Source: Neisseria mucosa (lineage in GTDB: Bacteria; Pseudomonadota; Gammaproteobacteria; Burkholderiales; Neisseriaceae). Taken from it: 39,366 nucleotides of DNA. Positions 7,147 through 16,149 of the stretch are shown here, in pieces. The translations under genes and the position numbers were made by a program. The DNA lies in assembly GCF_003044445.1 (NCBI RefSeq), contig NZ_POWX01000020.1:1-39366 (forward strand), in the 5' to 3' direction. Positions within the stretch are counted from its first letter, which is position 1; the number at the start of each line of letters is the position of its first letter. The notes under the pieces were generated by a model that was not told the DNA's origin, did no database searches, and saw only the letters and a program-made list of their open reading frames with translations.

Positions 7147-8835
7147 CTACTCAGCGACCGTATTACCGCGCAAGCAGGCGGTGAAGCCGTCGCGCCCTTC
7201 CTGCCTGTCGGGCGAAGGCTGTACGCTGCGGAGAATCCACACAGGAAGCGGCGTGCCGTAGGTGTTGAAACGGATGCAGTTTTGAGCCGCCCATCCGCCG
7301 CCGAACGCTGTCGATTTAATCGTAAAGTACGGCTTACCCGTGGCGGGATTGGTGGGGGCGAGGTCGGTCAGGGTATCGCTCTTGGCGACCAAGCCGAGCT
7401 GCTCGCCGTATAGCTCGAATTGGTTGGCAGTAGTGAATCTAATCAGCCAACGCTCGGTAATCGCGCCGTTGCTGGTGAGTTTGATCGGGTAGTCTTTGAC
7501 ATTTGCCTTTGCCAAAATCGGATCGCCGCGGCGCGAATCCGCCCAAACGTTGTCCCATGCCTGTTGTGAAAACGGCTCGGTCGCGCGTACCAGCAAATCG
7601 CCGCCGATCAGGGCGGACGAAACGTAAGTCCCTGCTTTGGGGTAGGCGCGCGAAATGGCAAATTGCAGTTTCAGACGACCCGAAATATCGACGCCCGTAA
7701 TGCGGTTTTCTTCTTCCCACGCGCACACAGCGGTCAGCGGCAGGGCGTATTGCGACAAGTCCAACGGCTCGCCGAAGGTAATGCTGCCCGCCTTGAGGTC
7801 TGCCGTGTATTTTTCGGCGAGGACGTGTTTGCCCTTGCTGTCGACCAAGCAGAGGCGGTCTAGGTTTTGACGGTTGAGCGTAATTTTCTGGGCGGCGGTA
7901 AACGCGCTGCCCAAATCCTGCTTGAGCCGGTTGGAAATCACAATCATGTCGCCCTTGCGGAACACGGGGACGCGTCCGTCGGCAGGCAGGCGCACGGCAT
8001 CGATGCCGATAATCGACGAATCCAAGGGCAGGTTGTCTTGGGTTACGGCGTTGTATCGCAGCTCTTCGGGATAAAAGCCTGCGGTGCGGGTAATTTCGTA
8101 GAAACCTGTCTCGTAGTCGATTTTCCCCGTGATGCCGCCTTCGATATTGCCTTCGGCATTGCTTCGACCTACGATGTCGCCGTTGTTGGCATAAACGGTA
8201 AAGCTTTCGGGCTTGACCGGCGCGGCGGGGGTACGCCCTGCATAAGAGAAAATCTTAACCTGCGGCAAACGGACAACCCCGCCCGTTACCTTGAGGCTTT
8301 GGAATTTGATGGCAGGGTCGTTGATGGACACCTCGCCCGATGCGGACAATGTGCCGATATTTTCGCCGCTACCTATGCCTGCATCCCAGTTTTTATAAAG
8401 CGTTCCGCCGTATTCGACGATTTCGGTCGTCCCGTCTGAAAAAGACCATGAATTAAAGATGCAGGTGCTGCCTTGGTCAAAGTCAATCAAGACATTAAAT
8501 GTCAGCCCGCCTGCCAGACGCCCGCTTCGGGGCTTGGCATGGGACGAGTCGGCGGACAAAAATTCCGCATTCCAGTCGCTGAAGGACATATCGACGGTTT
8601 TCTTGGCGGTCGCGTCTTTTTCCTGCGCGCGCCATGCGGCACCCAAAGTCGAATAAGACTTGGTCGCCCAAGCCAATGCCTCCACCCGCAACGCGGATTT
8701 AGGCACAATCAGCTTGCCGCCGTCCCAGCGGATACCCTGCACGGTGTTTTTACCCGCTTTCCAACCGCCTTTGACTGCGAGCAGACTGATACGCGCCGTA
8801 CCTGATTTAATTTCTTTTCCCAAATAATTAGACAT
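7147..8835 (-). CDS. large virion/tail protein, B3/D3112-like siphovirus tail module
   Basis: This protein is 562 residues long from M-S-N-Y-L-G-K, preceded by GGTGGGATTT. An alternative ATG at 8847 overlaps the stop of the upstream gene (TAATG) and would add four residues. It is beta-rich with G-x-x-Y-E-T-G-F-Y-E-I-T-R (about 240) and a C-terminal A-A-Q-N-C-I-R-F-N-T-Y-G-T-P. It belongs with the 613-residue gene as a conserved pair downstream of the tape measure. I infer a distal-tail or tip structural protein; no enzyme motif is seen. Confidence 0.65.
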   Translation of the reverse strand: MSNYLGKEIKSGTARISLLAVKGGWKAGKNTVQGIRWDGGKLIVPKSALRVEALAWATKSYSTLGAAWRAQEKDATAKKTVDMSFSDWNAEFLSADSSHAKPRSGRLAGGLTFNVLIDFDQGSTCIFNSWSFSDGTTEIVEYGGTLYKNWDAGIGSGENIGTLSASGEVSINDPAIKFQSLKVTGGVVRLPQVKIFSYAGRTPAAPVKPESFTVYANNGDIVGRSNAEGNIEGGITGKIDYETGFYEITRTAGFYPEELRYNAVTQDNLPLDSSIIGIDAVRLPADGRVPVFRKGDMIVISNRLKQDLGSAFTAAQKITLNRQNLDRLCLVDSKGKHVLAEKYTADLKAGSITFGEPLDLSQYALPLTAVCAWEEENRITGVDISGRLKLQFAISRAYPKAGTYVSSALIGGDLLVRATEPFSQQAWDNVWADSRRGDPILAKANVKDYPIKLTSNGAITERWLIRFTTANQFELYGEQLGLVAKSDTLTDLAPTNPATGKPYFTIKSTAFGGGWAAQNCIRFNTYGTPLPVWILRSVQPSPDRQEGRDGFTACLRGNTVAE

Positions 8836-8846
8836 AAATCCCACCA

Positions 8847-10688
8847 TTAAAATGTTTGTCTAAACGATGCGCCATACCAATTCGGCACTGTGTACTCCGT
8901 CTCCTCAGACACTTCGCCCTTGACATCCAGCCTGAAGACCGACTGATTAGGCAAAGAGTCTTTAAATACCAGCTCCCAATGCGCCCCTTTATCCTCCGCC
9001 GTCATGCCGTAGCCTGCGCCGCCGACCACGCTTGCGCTGATTCGGCGCGTCTCTTCGCAGGTGTATTCGACTGTGTTGCTGTTGATGTAGCGGGCGGTCG
9101 AAATCACGCCGTTGAGGTAATCCACCGACCCCTGCATATCACCCGTCAGACTGCCGTTTCCGTCGTCGCGGGCGGTTTTGGTGCCGCTGTCCTCCCAAGT
9201 CAATACCAACGTACCCGGCTTGATGGGATGACCCAAGCCATAGGTGCATTTACTTTCTGCGGGTTTCGGCGTCGCTGCCGTCCCCGTCTTACCGCCGTCG
9301 GACGAGGCAAACCCCGAAATCCCGCCCCATTGGAACACAAGGCGGCTGCCGACATCGGGCAATACGGGCAGATTAAGCACGACAGAGCCGGTAGTTGACG
9401 ACACCGTGCCTACCGCCTTGCCTGCTTCATCGCGCAACACGCCGTCGCCCGAATCGGCGAGCAGATACCAAACGCCCAACGCCATAAACGACACTTTCAG
9501 GCTGCCCGCGGCGGGGGCGGGTGTCAGCAGCGGCGCAAACGCCGTGCCTTGGTTGGTCTCTTTGATGTCAACGGCAAAGGCAAACCGCGCCGCCGATGAT
9601 TTGGCGGCGGGGATGGCGGAAACGGTATAAGTCCCGCTTGGGATGCCGCTCAGGCGGCCTTTTTCATAGTCCGCTTGGATGATGTTGTCGCCGGAGACCA
9701 ACTGCCCCTGCGCATTGTCTTTGTAGTTGCCGATTTTGATGCTGCCCGGCAGGAGCGAATGGGGCATCGTCAGCGTACCGCCCGATACATAACCGTGAAA
9801 CACCTGTTTTTCAGGCGCGGCAGCCACCCACATATCGCCCGCAACGGGATATTGGTCGGCATACGGCGTCTCCACCGTCGAAGTGGGAACCAGCTTTTCG
9901 TAAATGCTGGCAACCGTCAGCGACGCATCGCCCGCCTTAAGGTCGTCTGAAACGGGTTTGACGCCGTAATAGCTTGCCGAATCGGCGACCTGCGTTTCCA
10001 AAATCTTGACCTTGTTGCCCGCATAGCCCTCGACGGGGTAGTCCACGCCGTCAAAGTCGCGCGTCAGCGGGTTGGTCGTCTCCATTTTGACGACGCGGCG
10101 GCGGATTTCTTTGGTCTGCCCACCAGCCGAGGGGATTTCAAACGTCCGCATTTCGTGCGTCAGGTTGGCGATGCGGAAATATTCGGTAATCCGTTCGGTC
10201 TTGGCATTGGTTTTGTCTTCGTATTGTAAGCAATACCGCTCGCCCACTTTAGGCAGCGGGGCTTCTTCGCGCTGATATGCCTGCACAAGGCGCACGCCCG
10301 CCAAATGGCGACCCATCAGCGTCATGCGACTCTCCACCGTCGGCACGGAATACGCCTCAATACGCGGCATAATATCCGCGCGGCTCTCGCCGTAGTTGCG
10401 CGCTTTAAACGCCAAAAAAGACACGTTCTCAGAAGTCGGTGGCTCGGTAATGACGAAATGCCCGCCATAGAGCGGCTCGGAATCATTGCGCAATACGGCA
10501 GGGTAGAGCAGGCGCGCGTCCAGGCTGCCCATTGTGCGGTCAACGTCCGAGACGGGCGGGAATATCTCGTTATCCTCGCCAGTCAGCGGCTGACCCACCA
10601 TCAAACCGCCGCCGTCAGGCGTGTCGGTCATGCGCTGGCTGGGGTAAATCTGCAAATCCTGTTGCGTCAGGCGCGTTGTTTTTTCCAT
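8847..10688 (-). CDS. large virion/tail protein
   Basis: A 613-residue beta-rich protein with many short Gly/Asp turns and no signal peptide or membrane segment. An internal region (about 325-365) reads G-Q-L-V-S-G-D-N-I-I-Q-A-D-Y-E-K-G-R, typical of repeated beta modules in tail-tip proteins. Its stop overlaps the next start. It follows the 134-residue tail gene by 45 nt, which contain a DUS. A tail structural role is inferred from its place between tape measure and fibres. Confidence 0.65.
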   Translation of the reverse strand: MEKTTRLTQQDLQIYPSQRMTDTPDGGGLMVGQPLTGEDNEIFPPVSDVDRTMGSLDARLLYPAVLRNDSEPLYGGHFVITEPPTSENVSFLAFKARNYGESRADIMPRIEAYSVPTVESRMTLMGRHLAGVRLVQAYQREEAPLPKVGERYCLQYEDKTNAKTERITEYFRIANLTHEMRTFEIPSAGGQTKEIRRRVVKMETTNPLTRDFDGVDYPVEGYAGNKVKILETQVADSASYYGVKPVSDDLKAGDASLTVASIYEKLVPTSTVETPYADQYPVAGDMWVAAAPEKQVFHGYVSGGTLTMPHSLLPGSIKIGNYKDNAQGQLVSGDNIIQADYEKGRLSGIPSGTYTVSAIPAAKSSAARFAFAVDIKETNQGTAFAPLLTPAPAAGSLKVSFMALGVWYLLADSGDGVLRDEAGKAVGTVSSTTGSVVLNLPVLPDVGSRLVFQWGGISGFASSDGGKTGTAATPKPAESKCTYGLGHPIKPGTLVLTWEDSGTKTARDDGNGSLTGDMQGSVDYLNGVISTARYINSNTVEYTCEETRRISASVVGGAGYGMTAEDKGAHWELVFKDSLPNQSVFRLDVKGEVSEETEYTVPNWYGASFRQTF

Positions 10689-10733
10689 TTTGAAACCTTT
10701 TTAAATCCTGTTTAAACCTGCTTTCAGACGACC

Positions 10734-11138
10734 TTAAAACGTCATCAGGCAGAGTTTGGCGGTGTATCGCTCGCTGTCCGCCTCGGGCGTCGAGTACCGC
10801 ACCGGCTCGACGTTGCCCAAAGCCGCATCATGCGTGCGCCAAATGACATTAAATTCGCGCCCGTCGTAATGGGACAACGTCATTTCCAATTCGGGGACGT
10901 CCGTCCAGTCGCGCAAAGTACGCAAAGACCCCAAGTCCAGCCATACCCAATCGCCCGACAACGTAATCGGGCGACCGTTTGCCTTAATTCCCTGCTGGAT
11001 GACTAAACCGCCCGACAGAGTGCGCTGCGGCGCGGCCTGTGCCACCTTGTTCCAACCAAATTCATCCTCCCAGCGCATATCCTGCGGCAGGCGGACGCTT
11101 GCGCCGGTGTCTTTACGCTTTAAAATCCAATCGGCCAT
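10734..11138 (-). CDS. distal-tail-like small tail protein
   Basis: A 134-residue protein that is the first gene after the tape measure, the usual place of a distal tail or minor tail protein. It is Trp-rich (M-R-W-E-D-E-F-G-W, about 21-29; D-W-V-W-L-D-L-G, about 62-69) with beta-strand character. It is preceded by the second copy of the terminator-bearing repeat, so it may start a separate transcript. Confidence 0.65.
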   Translation of the reverse strand: MADWILKRKDTGASVRLPQDMRWEDEFGWNKVAQAAPQRTLSGGLVIQQGIKANGRPITLSGDWVWLDLGSLRTLRDWTDVPELEMTLSHYDGREFNVIWRTHDAALGNVEPVRYSTPEADSERYTAKLCLMTF

Positions 11139-11219
11139 TTCAGACGACCTTTGCCTAAATATAAAACCCCATTAAAGCAAAAGCCCCGAAAATCGGGGCT
11201 TGGCATGGTTGCAGTCGGG
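11138..11219. repeat. 83-bp intergenic repeat with terminator, copy B
   Basis: Nearly identical to 6401-6483, including the DUS, the GCCCCGA/TCGGGGC stem and the GGCATGGTTGCAGTCGGG end. In both copies the repeat lies directly 3' of one gene and reaches to the start codon of the next. Confidence 0.85.
11181..11201 (-). terminator. intrinsic terminator after the tape measure gene
   Basis: Stem AAGCCCCGA / TCGGGGCTT, followed in the minus direction by TTTTGCTTT, 38 nt after the tape-measure stop. Confidence 0.75.
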
Positions 11220-11238
11220 TTTGTATTTGCCGCTTGGA

Positions 11239-14200
11239 TTAATTCGTCCGCTTGAACGAGTTTTCCAGTTGCGTCATCAGGCTGCCGACCGCCTTGTTGG
11301 CGACTGCTTCGTCACGTTGCGCCAAAAGGCGGTTAAGCTCGTCAGTATTGACGTTGACCTGCGGATTGACGATTTGCTGCAACTGACGCGCCACGTTATT
11401 GCTGCCGCTTGCCGTGTTTTGGCTGCGGGCGCGTTCCTGCGCGGCAGATTCGGCGCGCTTGTTGCGTTGGCGGTCGTAGATTTGCTGCTGCAATTCGATT
11501 TGACGCTGGTATTCGCGGGCAATGTCGCCCTGTCCCAGTTGCTTGGCGTTTGCCAGCTTCTGATTCAATTCGCGCAGCTTTTTCTGTTGCTGCAAAGCGT
11601 AGCCCGCTTCGGCGTTGCCGTTGAGTTCGGCAAGCTCTGCCTCAAGGGCGCGGGTTGCGTCGCTTGCCTCTTGGCGTAGCGCGTTCAGACGACGTTGCGC
11701 GTCGGCAATCGCATTTCGGAACTTGGTCAGCTCGGTATTGCCCAGCTTGTCGGCAGCCGCCGCAGCCGCACTGGCTGCATCGTTCAACACACCCTGCGTC
11801 AACGCACCCTGCGCCGTTGCGTCGCTCAACCGCTGCATGGCGGAGTTGGCAAGATAAATCTGCTGGGTGTAGTCCTTCATTCGCCCGATTTGCAGCGTTG
11901 CTTCCATACCGATTTTGACGCCCCTGAATTTTTGGTTCATCAATTCAAGCTGTTCGTTGTTGAACTTGACGTAGCCACCCGTCTGACTGAGCCGGTAGCC
12001 GTAGTCGGTTACGGCTTTGGCGGCTTTTTCGGTCGCTGCCGCCGCCTTTTCCGCACTCGCCGCCGCATCGTCGTTTGCCTTGACCACCTTGCCGACGGAT
12101 TGGGCATGGCTTTCCGCCGCCTGCGCGCCTTTGTTGTGGGCGTTTTGGGCGGATTCGCCCGCCTGTGCGGCCGTATCGTTCAGCCCTTGATAGGCGGCTT
12201 TGGCTTTTTCTGCGCCGCCTGAAGCCGCGTCACCCAAGCGGGCAAGCTGATCCTGTGTCAAAAGTGCCGCATCGCCGCTGGCTTTGAGTTGGTGTTGGAA
12301 CTCGGCGAACTCCTCCTTGCTTTTGAGTTTGCCCATCATCTGTTCAAACGCCGCCTGCATCAGTTTGGCATCTTTCTGACCGGCAGCCGCCGCCTGTTCG
12401 GACGCGTCCTTAAAGTCGGCAAACGCCTGACGTGCGTCGCTGCTGATGCCCGTCATCACGGCTTTGCTGTCGACGCCGATTTTGGCGAATGCGTCAGCAA
12501 CCTTATCGGACGCGACGGGCGCGGCGTCGCCGATTTTTTTGATTTCCTCGGCGGTCATGCCTGCCTGCTTGCCCGCGTCTTCCAAGGCGGCTTTCAGTTT
12601 TTCGACCGCTTCGGGGCTGTCCATCTGCTTTAACGCAGCCTGAAATACACGCGACATTTGGTCGGCATCGTTACCGAACTTATTGGCAGCGATGGAAAAG
12701 TTGGCAATCCCTTCCGATGCTTTCTTACTCAGACCGGTGGTGACTTCTTCCGCCGTCAGCCCCAAAGATTCAAGGGCTTTCTGCGCTTCGGCAAGTTCGC
12801 CCGTATCCGCGCTGATTTTGATGTTTTTCTTATCCAGCTCGGCTTTCAGTCCGGCGGTTTTATCGCGCACGTTTTCCAGCTTGACCGCCAGCTCGCTGTA
12901 AAAATCGCCAGTTTCGCGCCCGTCGGCACGCAAGGCAGCCATACTGCGCTCCAACGCAGCTTGTTCGGCAGCGGAGGCACGATATTCGGCTTGCAGGGCT
13001 TTGACGGCGGCGGCTTCCTCTTCGGCTGCCTTTTTCTTGGCGGCAGCGGCTTTTTCGGCGGCTTCAGCAGACCGTTTGTTTGATTCTTCCAGTTCGCGCT
13101 TGATTTCGGCGTCAGTTTTGAAAAATTCGTGATATTTATCCAAACTCCCCGTCGTTAACAGGCTGTCAATCATAGCTATCGGACGCGCCATCTCGTCAAA
13201 CACTGCACGAAGACCAGGAATATGTTCGTACAAATCCTGAATAAACCCTCCGACTGCTTCTCCGACAATCGTTGCCGTCGTACCGATAATGCCCCATCGG
13301 GCAACAAGGGAAGACAACCCCGAAGCCAAACCAGTCAACCCTTTTGATTGTGCCGCGACACCTGCTGATGCAATACTCCCGTATTCTTTAGCCGCCAAAC
13401 CGGCTTTACCATATGAAACGGTCAACGCATCGACAGCAGTTTTTTGAGACACCAAACTTTTCAATGCAGCAGCGCCACCAAGACGCACAACTGCAGAATA
13501 CGCCTCCATTGCAACACGGGCGGCAGCAAAGTAAACCGCCAGCTTGGACAATACCGGAAAATCTTTTGTGAAATCGCTAATTGCCGTTGCAACCGTCTCA
13601 ACCGTGGATGCCGTTATTCTTAAAATAGGCAATAAGGCATCACCCAGCTCTCCCGCCATATTGGAAACTGCTGCCTTAGCCTTATTAATTTGCCCTTCGG
13701 TAGTATTTAATGCAGCTGCCGCCTCCTTCTGCATCGCGCCTTGTATTTGTGCTTGGTCGTTTACCAAGCCCAAAGCCTTTTCATATTCACCAAGCGATCC
13801 GACCAAGAGGGCAATGTCGTCGCTGTATTCCGTGCCGAAGAGTTGCGAGAGCGTCAGGGCGCGGCTTTGTTTGTCCAAGCCTTCGAGTTTATGCAGGAAC
13901 TCGGTCAGAGCCTGTTGCGGGTTCGCAGCGATGTTTGCCGCCATCTCGTCGGCGGACGTTCCGATGGATTGCAGCGCATCTTGGAAACCTTTGCCTTGGC
14001 TTTGCGCGGTTTGCAGTTTTTGCAACAGCGCATTGATGGCGGTAGCCGCCACTTCGGGCGGTTTGCCCAAAGCGATAAAGGCGTCGGCAAGCGCGGCGGC
14101 TTCGTCGGCGGCAAGTCCGAACTGTTTCGCCGTACCGCCGATACGCGCCATCGCCGCAACAATGTCTTTTTCACGCGCGGCAGTATTGTTGCCCAAAACG

Positions 14201-15294
14201 TTGATGGCATCGCCGAGTTTTTCCACTTCACCGATCGGAAGCTGGAACACGTTGGCAATCGTTGCGGCGGCATTGCCTGCTTCCTCAGCCGTCAGGCCGA
14301 ATGCGGTTGCCATAGTCGCGGTAACGCGTGCAAATTCATCCAACTTATCGGCAGCAATACCTAACTGACCGCCGGCGGCAACGATTTCAGCCATCTTCTC
14401 CGGCATCATGCCGAACTCTACCGCCAGTTTTTTAACTTGCCCGCCCAACTGTTCGATCTGTTCAGGAGTGCCGTCCACGACTTTCCGAACACCTGCCATT
14501 GCGCTTTCAAATTTCACCGCCTCACGAGCAGCGTACGTCAGCCCGGCAGCACCACTCGCCACCCCTCGGAACTCATTGGCAAAGTCGGCAAGTGTAGGAC
14601 GCAAATCTGATAAGCTCTTATTCAACTGGAACACTTTATCGTTATAGCGGGCTGTTGCACGGGAGAGTTCTTCCTTGGTTAACGTGCCGCTATTTTTCAA
14701 GAGGTCATAGCTTTTCTTAAGCTCCTGCAGCTCACGCAAGGCTTTCTCATCGGTATCGATACCAAGTTTGATTTTTGCATCGGCAATGGCTTTAAGTTCC
14801 GATGCCTCGGCTGATAATTTGTCCAATCTTGCCGTTGCATCCGCAGTGGTAACAGCAAGCCTTGCCTCTTCGGCGGCAAGGTTTTTGACGGATACGCCCG
14901 ATACCGACATCCCATCGCGGGCGGCATACAGCTTGCCTGTCAGCTCGGTTTCGCTTCTTGCCAACCGTTCGGATTCGGCACGCAGTTTCGCCAAATCCGC
15001 TTGCTGTTGCTGCGTACCGCCGCCGCGCATGGATTTCTCCAACGTCGCGGTCAGCTCGTCCAGCGCGCGCATTTCTTTGGCGGTGTTGTCCAATTCCGCC
15101 GACAAAGCCTTATATTCCGCAATCGCCGCCTGCTGTGCTTGAGCTTTCGCCAGCGTCGCGCCCAGCTCTTTCGCTTCTTCCGTCAGTTTGCCCGTATCAA
15201 TGCCCGCCGCCTCGATGGACTGCGCCAGCGCGTCGATGTGTTCGGCACCGGACACGCCCGCCTTAATCTCTAAACCTGCTTGAATATTCGCCAT
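11239..15294 (-). CDS. tail tape measure protein
   Basis: A 1351-residue protein that sets tail length and passes through the tail tube. Residues about 1-210 are coiled coil (A/E/K/L heptads). The conserved tape-measure core lies at about 230-560 (F-E-S-A-M-A-G-V-R-K-V at about 266; T-A-T-I-A-N-V-F-Q-L-P at about 343). A hydrophobic, Gly/Ala-rich part follows, then a long Ala/Lys/Glu coiled coil. At about 1.5 A per residue the tail would be about 200 nm. There is no sheath gene, so this is a siphovirus tail. Unusually, no chaperone gene is recognised upstream on the same strand. Confidence 0.92.
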   Translation of the reverse strand: MANIQAGLEIKAGVSGAEHIDALAQSIEAAGIDTGKLTEEAKELGATLAKAQAQQAAIAEYKALSAELDNTAKEMRALDELTATLEKSMRGGGTQQQQADLAKLRAESERLARSETELTGKLYAARDGMSVSGVSVKNLAAEEARLAVTTADATARLDKLSAEASELKAIADAKIKLGIDTDEKALRELQELKKSYDLLKNSGTLTKEELSRATARYNDKVFQLNKSLSDLRPTLADFANEFRGVASGAAGLTYAAREAVKFESAMAGVRKVVDGTPEQIEQLGGQVKKLAVEFGMMPEKMAEIVAAGGQLGIAADKLDEFARVTATMATAFGLTAEEAGNAAATIANVFQLPIGEVEKLGDAINVLGNNTAAREKDIVAAMARIGGTAKQFGLAADEAAALADAFIALGKPPEVAATAINALLQKLQTAQSQGKGFQDALQSIGTSADEMAANIAANPQQALTEFLHKLEGLDKQSRALTLSQLFGTEYSDDIALLVGSLGEYEKALGLVNDQAQIQGAMQKEAAAALNTTEGQINKAKAAVSNMAGELGDALLPILRITASTVETVATAISDFTKDFPVLSKLAVYFAAARVAMEAYSAVVRLGGAAALKSLVSQKTAVDALTVSYGKAGLAAKEYGSIASAGVAAQSKGLTGLASGLSSLVARWGIIGTTATIVGEAVGGFIQDLYEHIPGLRAVFDEMARPIAMIDSLLTTGSLDKYHEFFKTDAEIKRELEESNKRSAEAAEKAAAAKKKAAEEEAAAVKALQAEYRASAAEQAALERSMAALRADGRETGDFYSELAVKLENVRDKTAGLKAELDKKNIKISADTGELAEAQKALESLGLTAEEVTTGLSKKASEGIANFSIAANKFGNDADQMSRVFQAALKQMDSPEAVEKLKAALEDAGKQAGMTAEEIKKIGDAAPVASDKVADAFAKIGVDSKAVMTGISSDARQAFADFKDASEQAAAAGQKDAKLMQAAFEQMMGKLKSKEEFAEFQHQLKASGDAALLTQDQLARLGDAASGGAEKAKAAYQGLNDTAAQAGESAQNAHNKGAQAAESHAQSVGKVVKANDDAAASAEKAAAATEKAAKAVTDYGYRLSQTGGYVKFNNEQLELMNQKFRGVKIGMEATLQIGRMKDYTQQIYLANSAMQRLSDATAQGALTQGVLNDAASAAAAAADKLGNTELTKFRNAIADAQRRLNALRQEASDATRALEAELAELNGNAEAGYALQQQKKLRELNQKLANAKQLGQGDIAREYQRQIELQQQIYDRQRNKRAESAAQERARSQNTASGSNNVARQLQQIVNPQVNVNTDELNRLLAQRDEAVANKAVGSLMTQLENSFKRTN

Positions 15295-15346
15295 TATTTT
15301 GATACCTTTGCTATTTAAAATAAATAATCTTACTTACAGTCAGCAT

Positions 15347-15832
15347 ATGAAACATTTGCAACCCTACTACAAACAGGCAATCCGCCAGATTCTTTCAGAA
15401 AACAGATTGTCCGCACTGTTTGATGTCGACCAAATTTATGACGTACTGTGCACCTTTCCTACTCCCCAAACTGCAGCAGACCATATCTGCACGCTTCGGA
15501 ATAACGAAAATTTCACATGGAAGAAATTGGAAAAATGCCAAGAAATAGCCCGTAAGGAAGGGTGGAGAAAATTTGAAACACCAAATCCTAGAAATAAGTA
15601 CCGAATCCTTTTACAGGCTGCTTCTTCGCGGGCATCAAACCTTAGAATTGCAGCAGAAGCCAAAGTCAAATTGACGAGAAACCTTAGCTGGGAAACATAC
15701 GTTTCGCAGGCAGACTTGATCGATGAAAAAATGCTTGTTCTATTTTCCGAACATTACAAACTCCCAAAGCTACCTCCATTTTTCCCGTGCGACTTATCCA
15801 TACTTTCTACACGAATGGTTCGAAAATCATGA
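15347..15832 (+). CDS. plus-strand cassette gene 1, unknown function
   Basis: A 161-residue protein from the ATG at 15347 (the frame is open further upstream, but this is the first Met with a compact context). It is mostly helical and Lys/Arg-rich, with F-x-V-D-Q-I-Y-D-V-L near residue 26 and several Trp. No domain is recognised and no signal peptide is seen. It is AT-rich relative to its neighbours and reads against the late operon, in the space between tail tube and tape measure. Its stop overlaps the next start (ATGA). It could be a lysogeny-expressed moron; no function can be assigned. Confidence 0.7.
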   Translation: MKHLQPYYKQAIRQILSENRLSALFDVDQIYDVLCTFPTPQTAADHICTLRNNENFTWKKLEKCQEIARKEGWRKFETPNPRNKYRILLQAASSRASNLRIAAEAKVKLTRNLSWETYVSQADLIDEKMLVLFSEHYKLPKLPPFFPCDLSILSTRMVRKS

Positions 15833-16002
15833 AAACCCTCGCTCTAACCATACTTTTCGCCGTCGGCGCATTCTTCGGTTTCGCCGCGCTGTATCTCGGT
15901 TTCGATATGTTGGCGCACATCCGCGACATGAAACTGCTGGAATTTTTCGCCTTTATGGCCGTCAGCGGATACCTGATTAAATCAGCCCTGTATCGGTTCT
16001 AA
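15829..16002 (+). CDS. plus-strand cassette gene 2, small membrane protein
   Basis: A 57-residue protein starting at 15829, sharing ATGA with the stop of gene 1. It has two predicted membrane helices (about 4-26 and 35-52) separated by a short charged loop (H-I-R-D-M-K). Two-gene coupling with a tiny inner-membrane protein suggests a joint function, for example membrane-linked superinfection exclusion or a toxin pair. That is speculation; only topology and coupling are seen. Confidence 0.65.
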   Translation: MKTLALTILFAVGAFFGFAALYLGFDMLAHIRDMKLLEFFAFMAVSGYLIKSALYRF

Positions 16003-16021
16003 TCTGTTTTAAAACCCGTTT

Positions 16022-16090
16022 AAAAAAAGGTCGTCTGAAACTCCACGCCGCTGCGCCTACACGCAGAAGCTCGTTTCAGACGACCTTTTT
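16022..16090 (+). terminator. inverted DUS terminator closing the plus-strand cassette
   Basis: AAGGTCGTCTGAAAC and GTTTCAGACGACCTT face each other across a loop that itself contains CTGCG...CGCAG, followed by TTTTT. Lying 20 nt after the cassette stop and about 60 nt after the tail-tube stop, it can serve both strands. Confidence 0.8.
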
Positions 16091-16149
16091 GCCGTTTATC
16101 GGACAGCCCGACCGGCGAACCCGCCAATCCGCATAAGCCGCCCGAATCT

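Noticed and set aside
13544..14368. Plus-strand ORF of 274 residues, Ala/Ser-rich
   Set aside because: It is antisense to the tape-measure core, where Ala-rich coding gives long open complementary frames.
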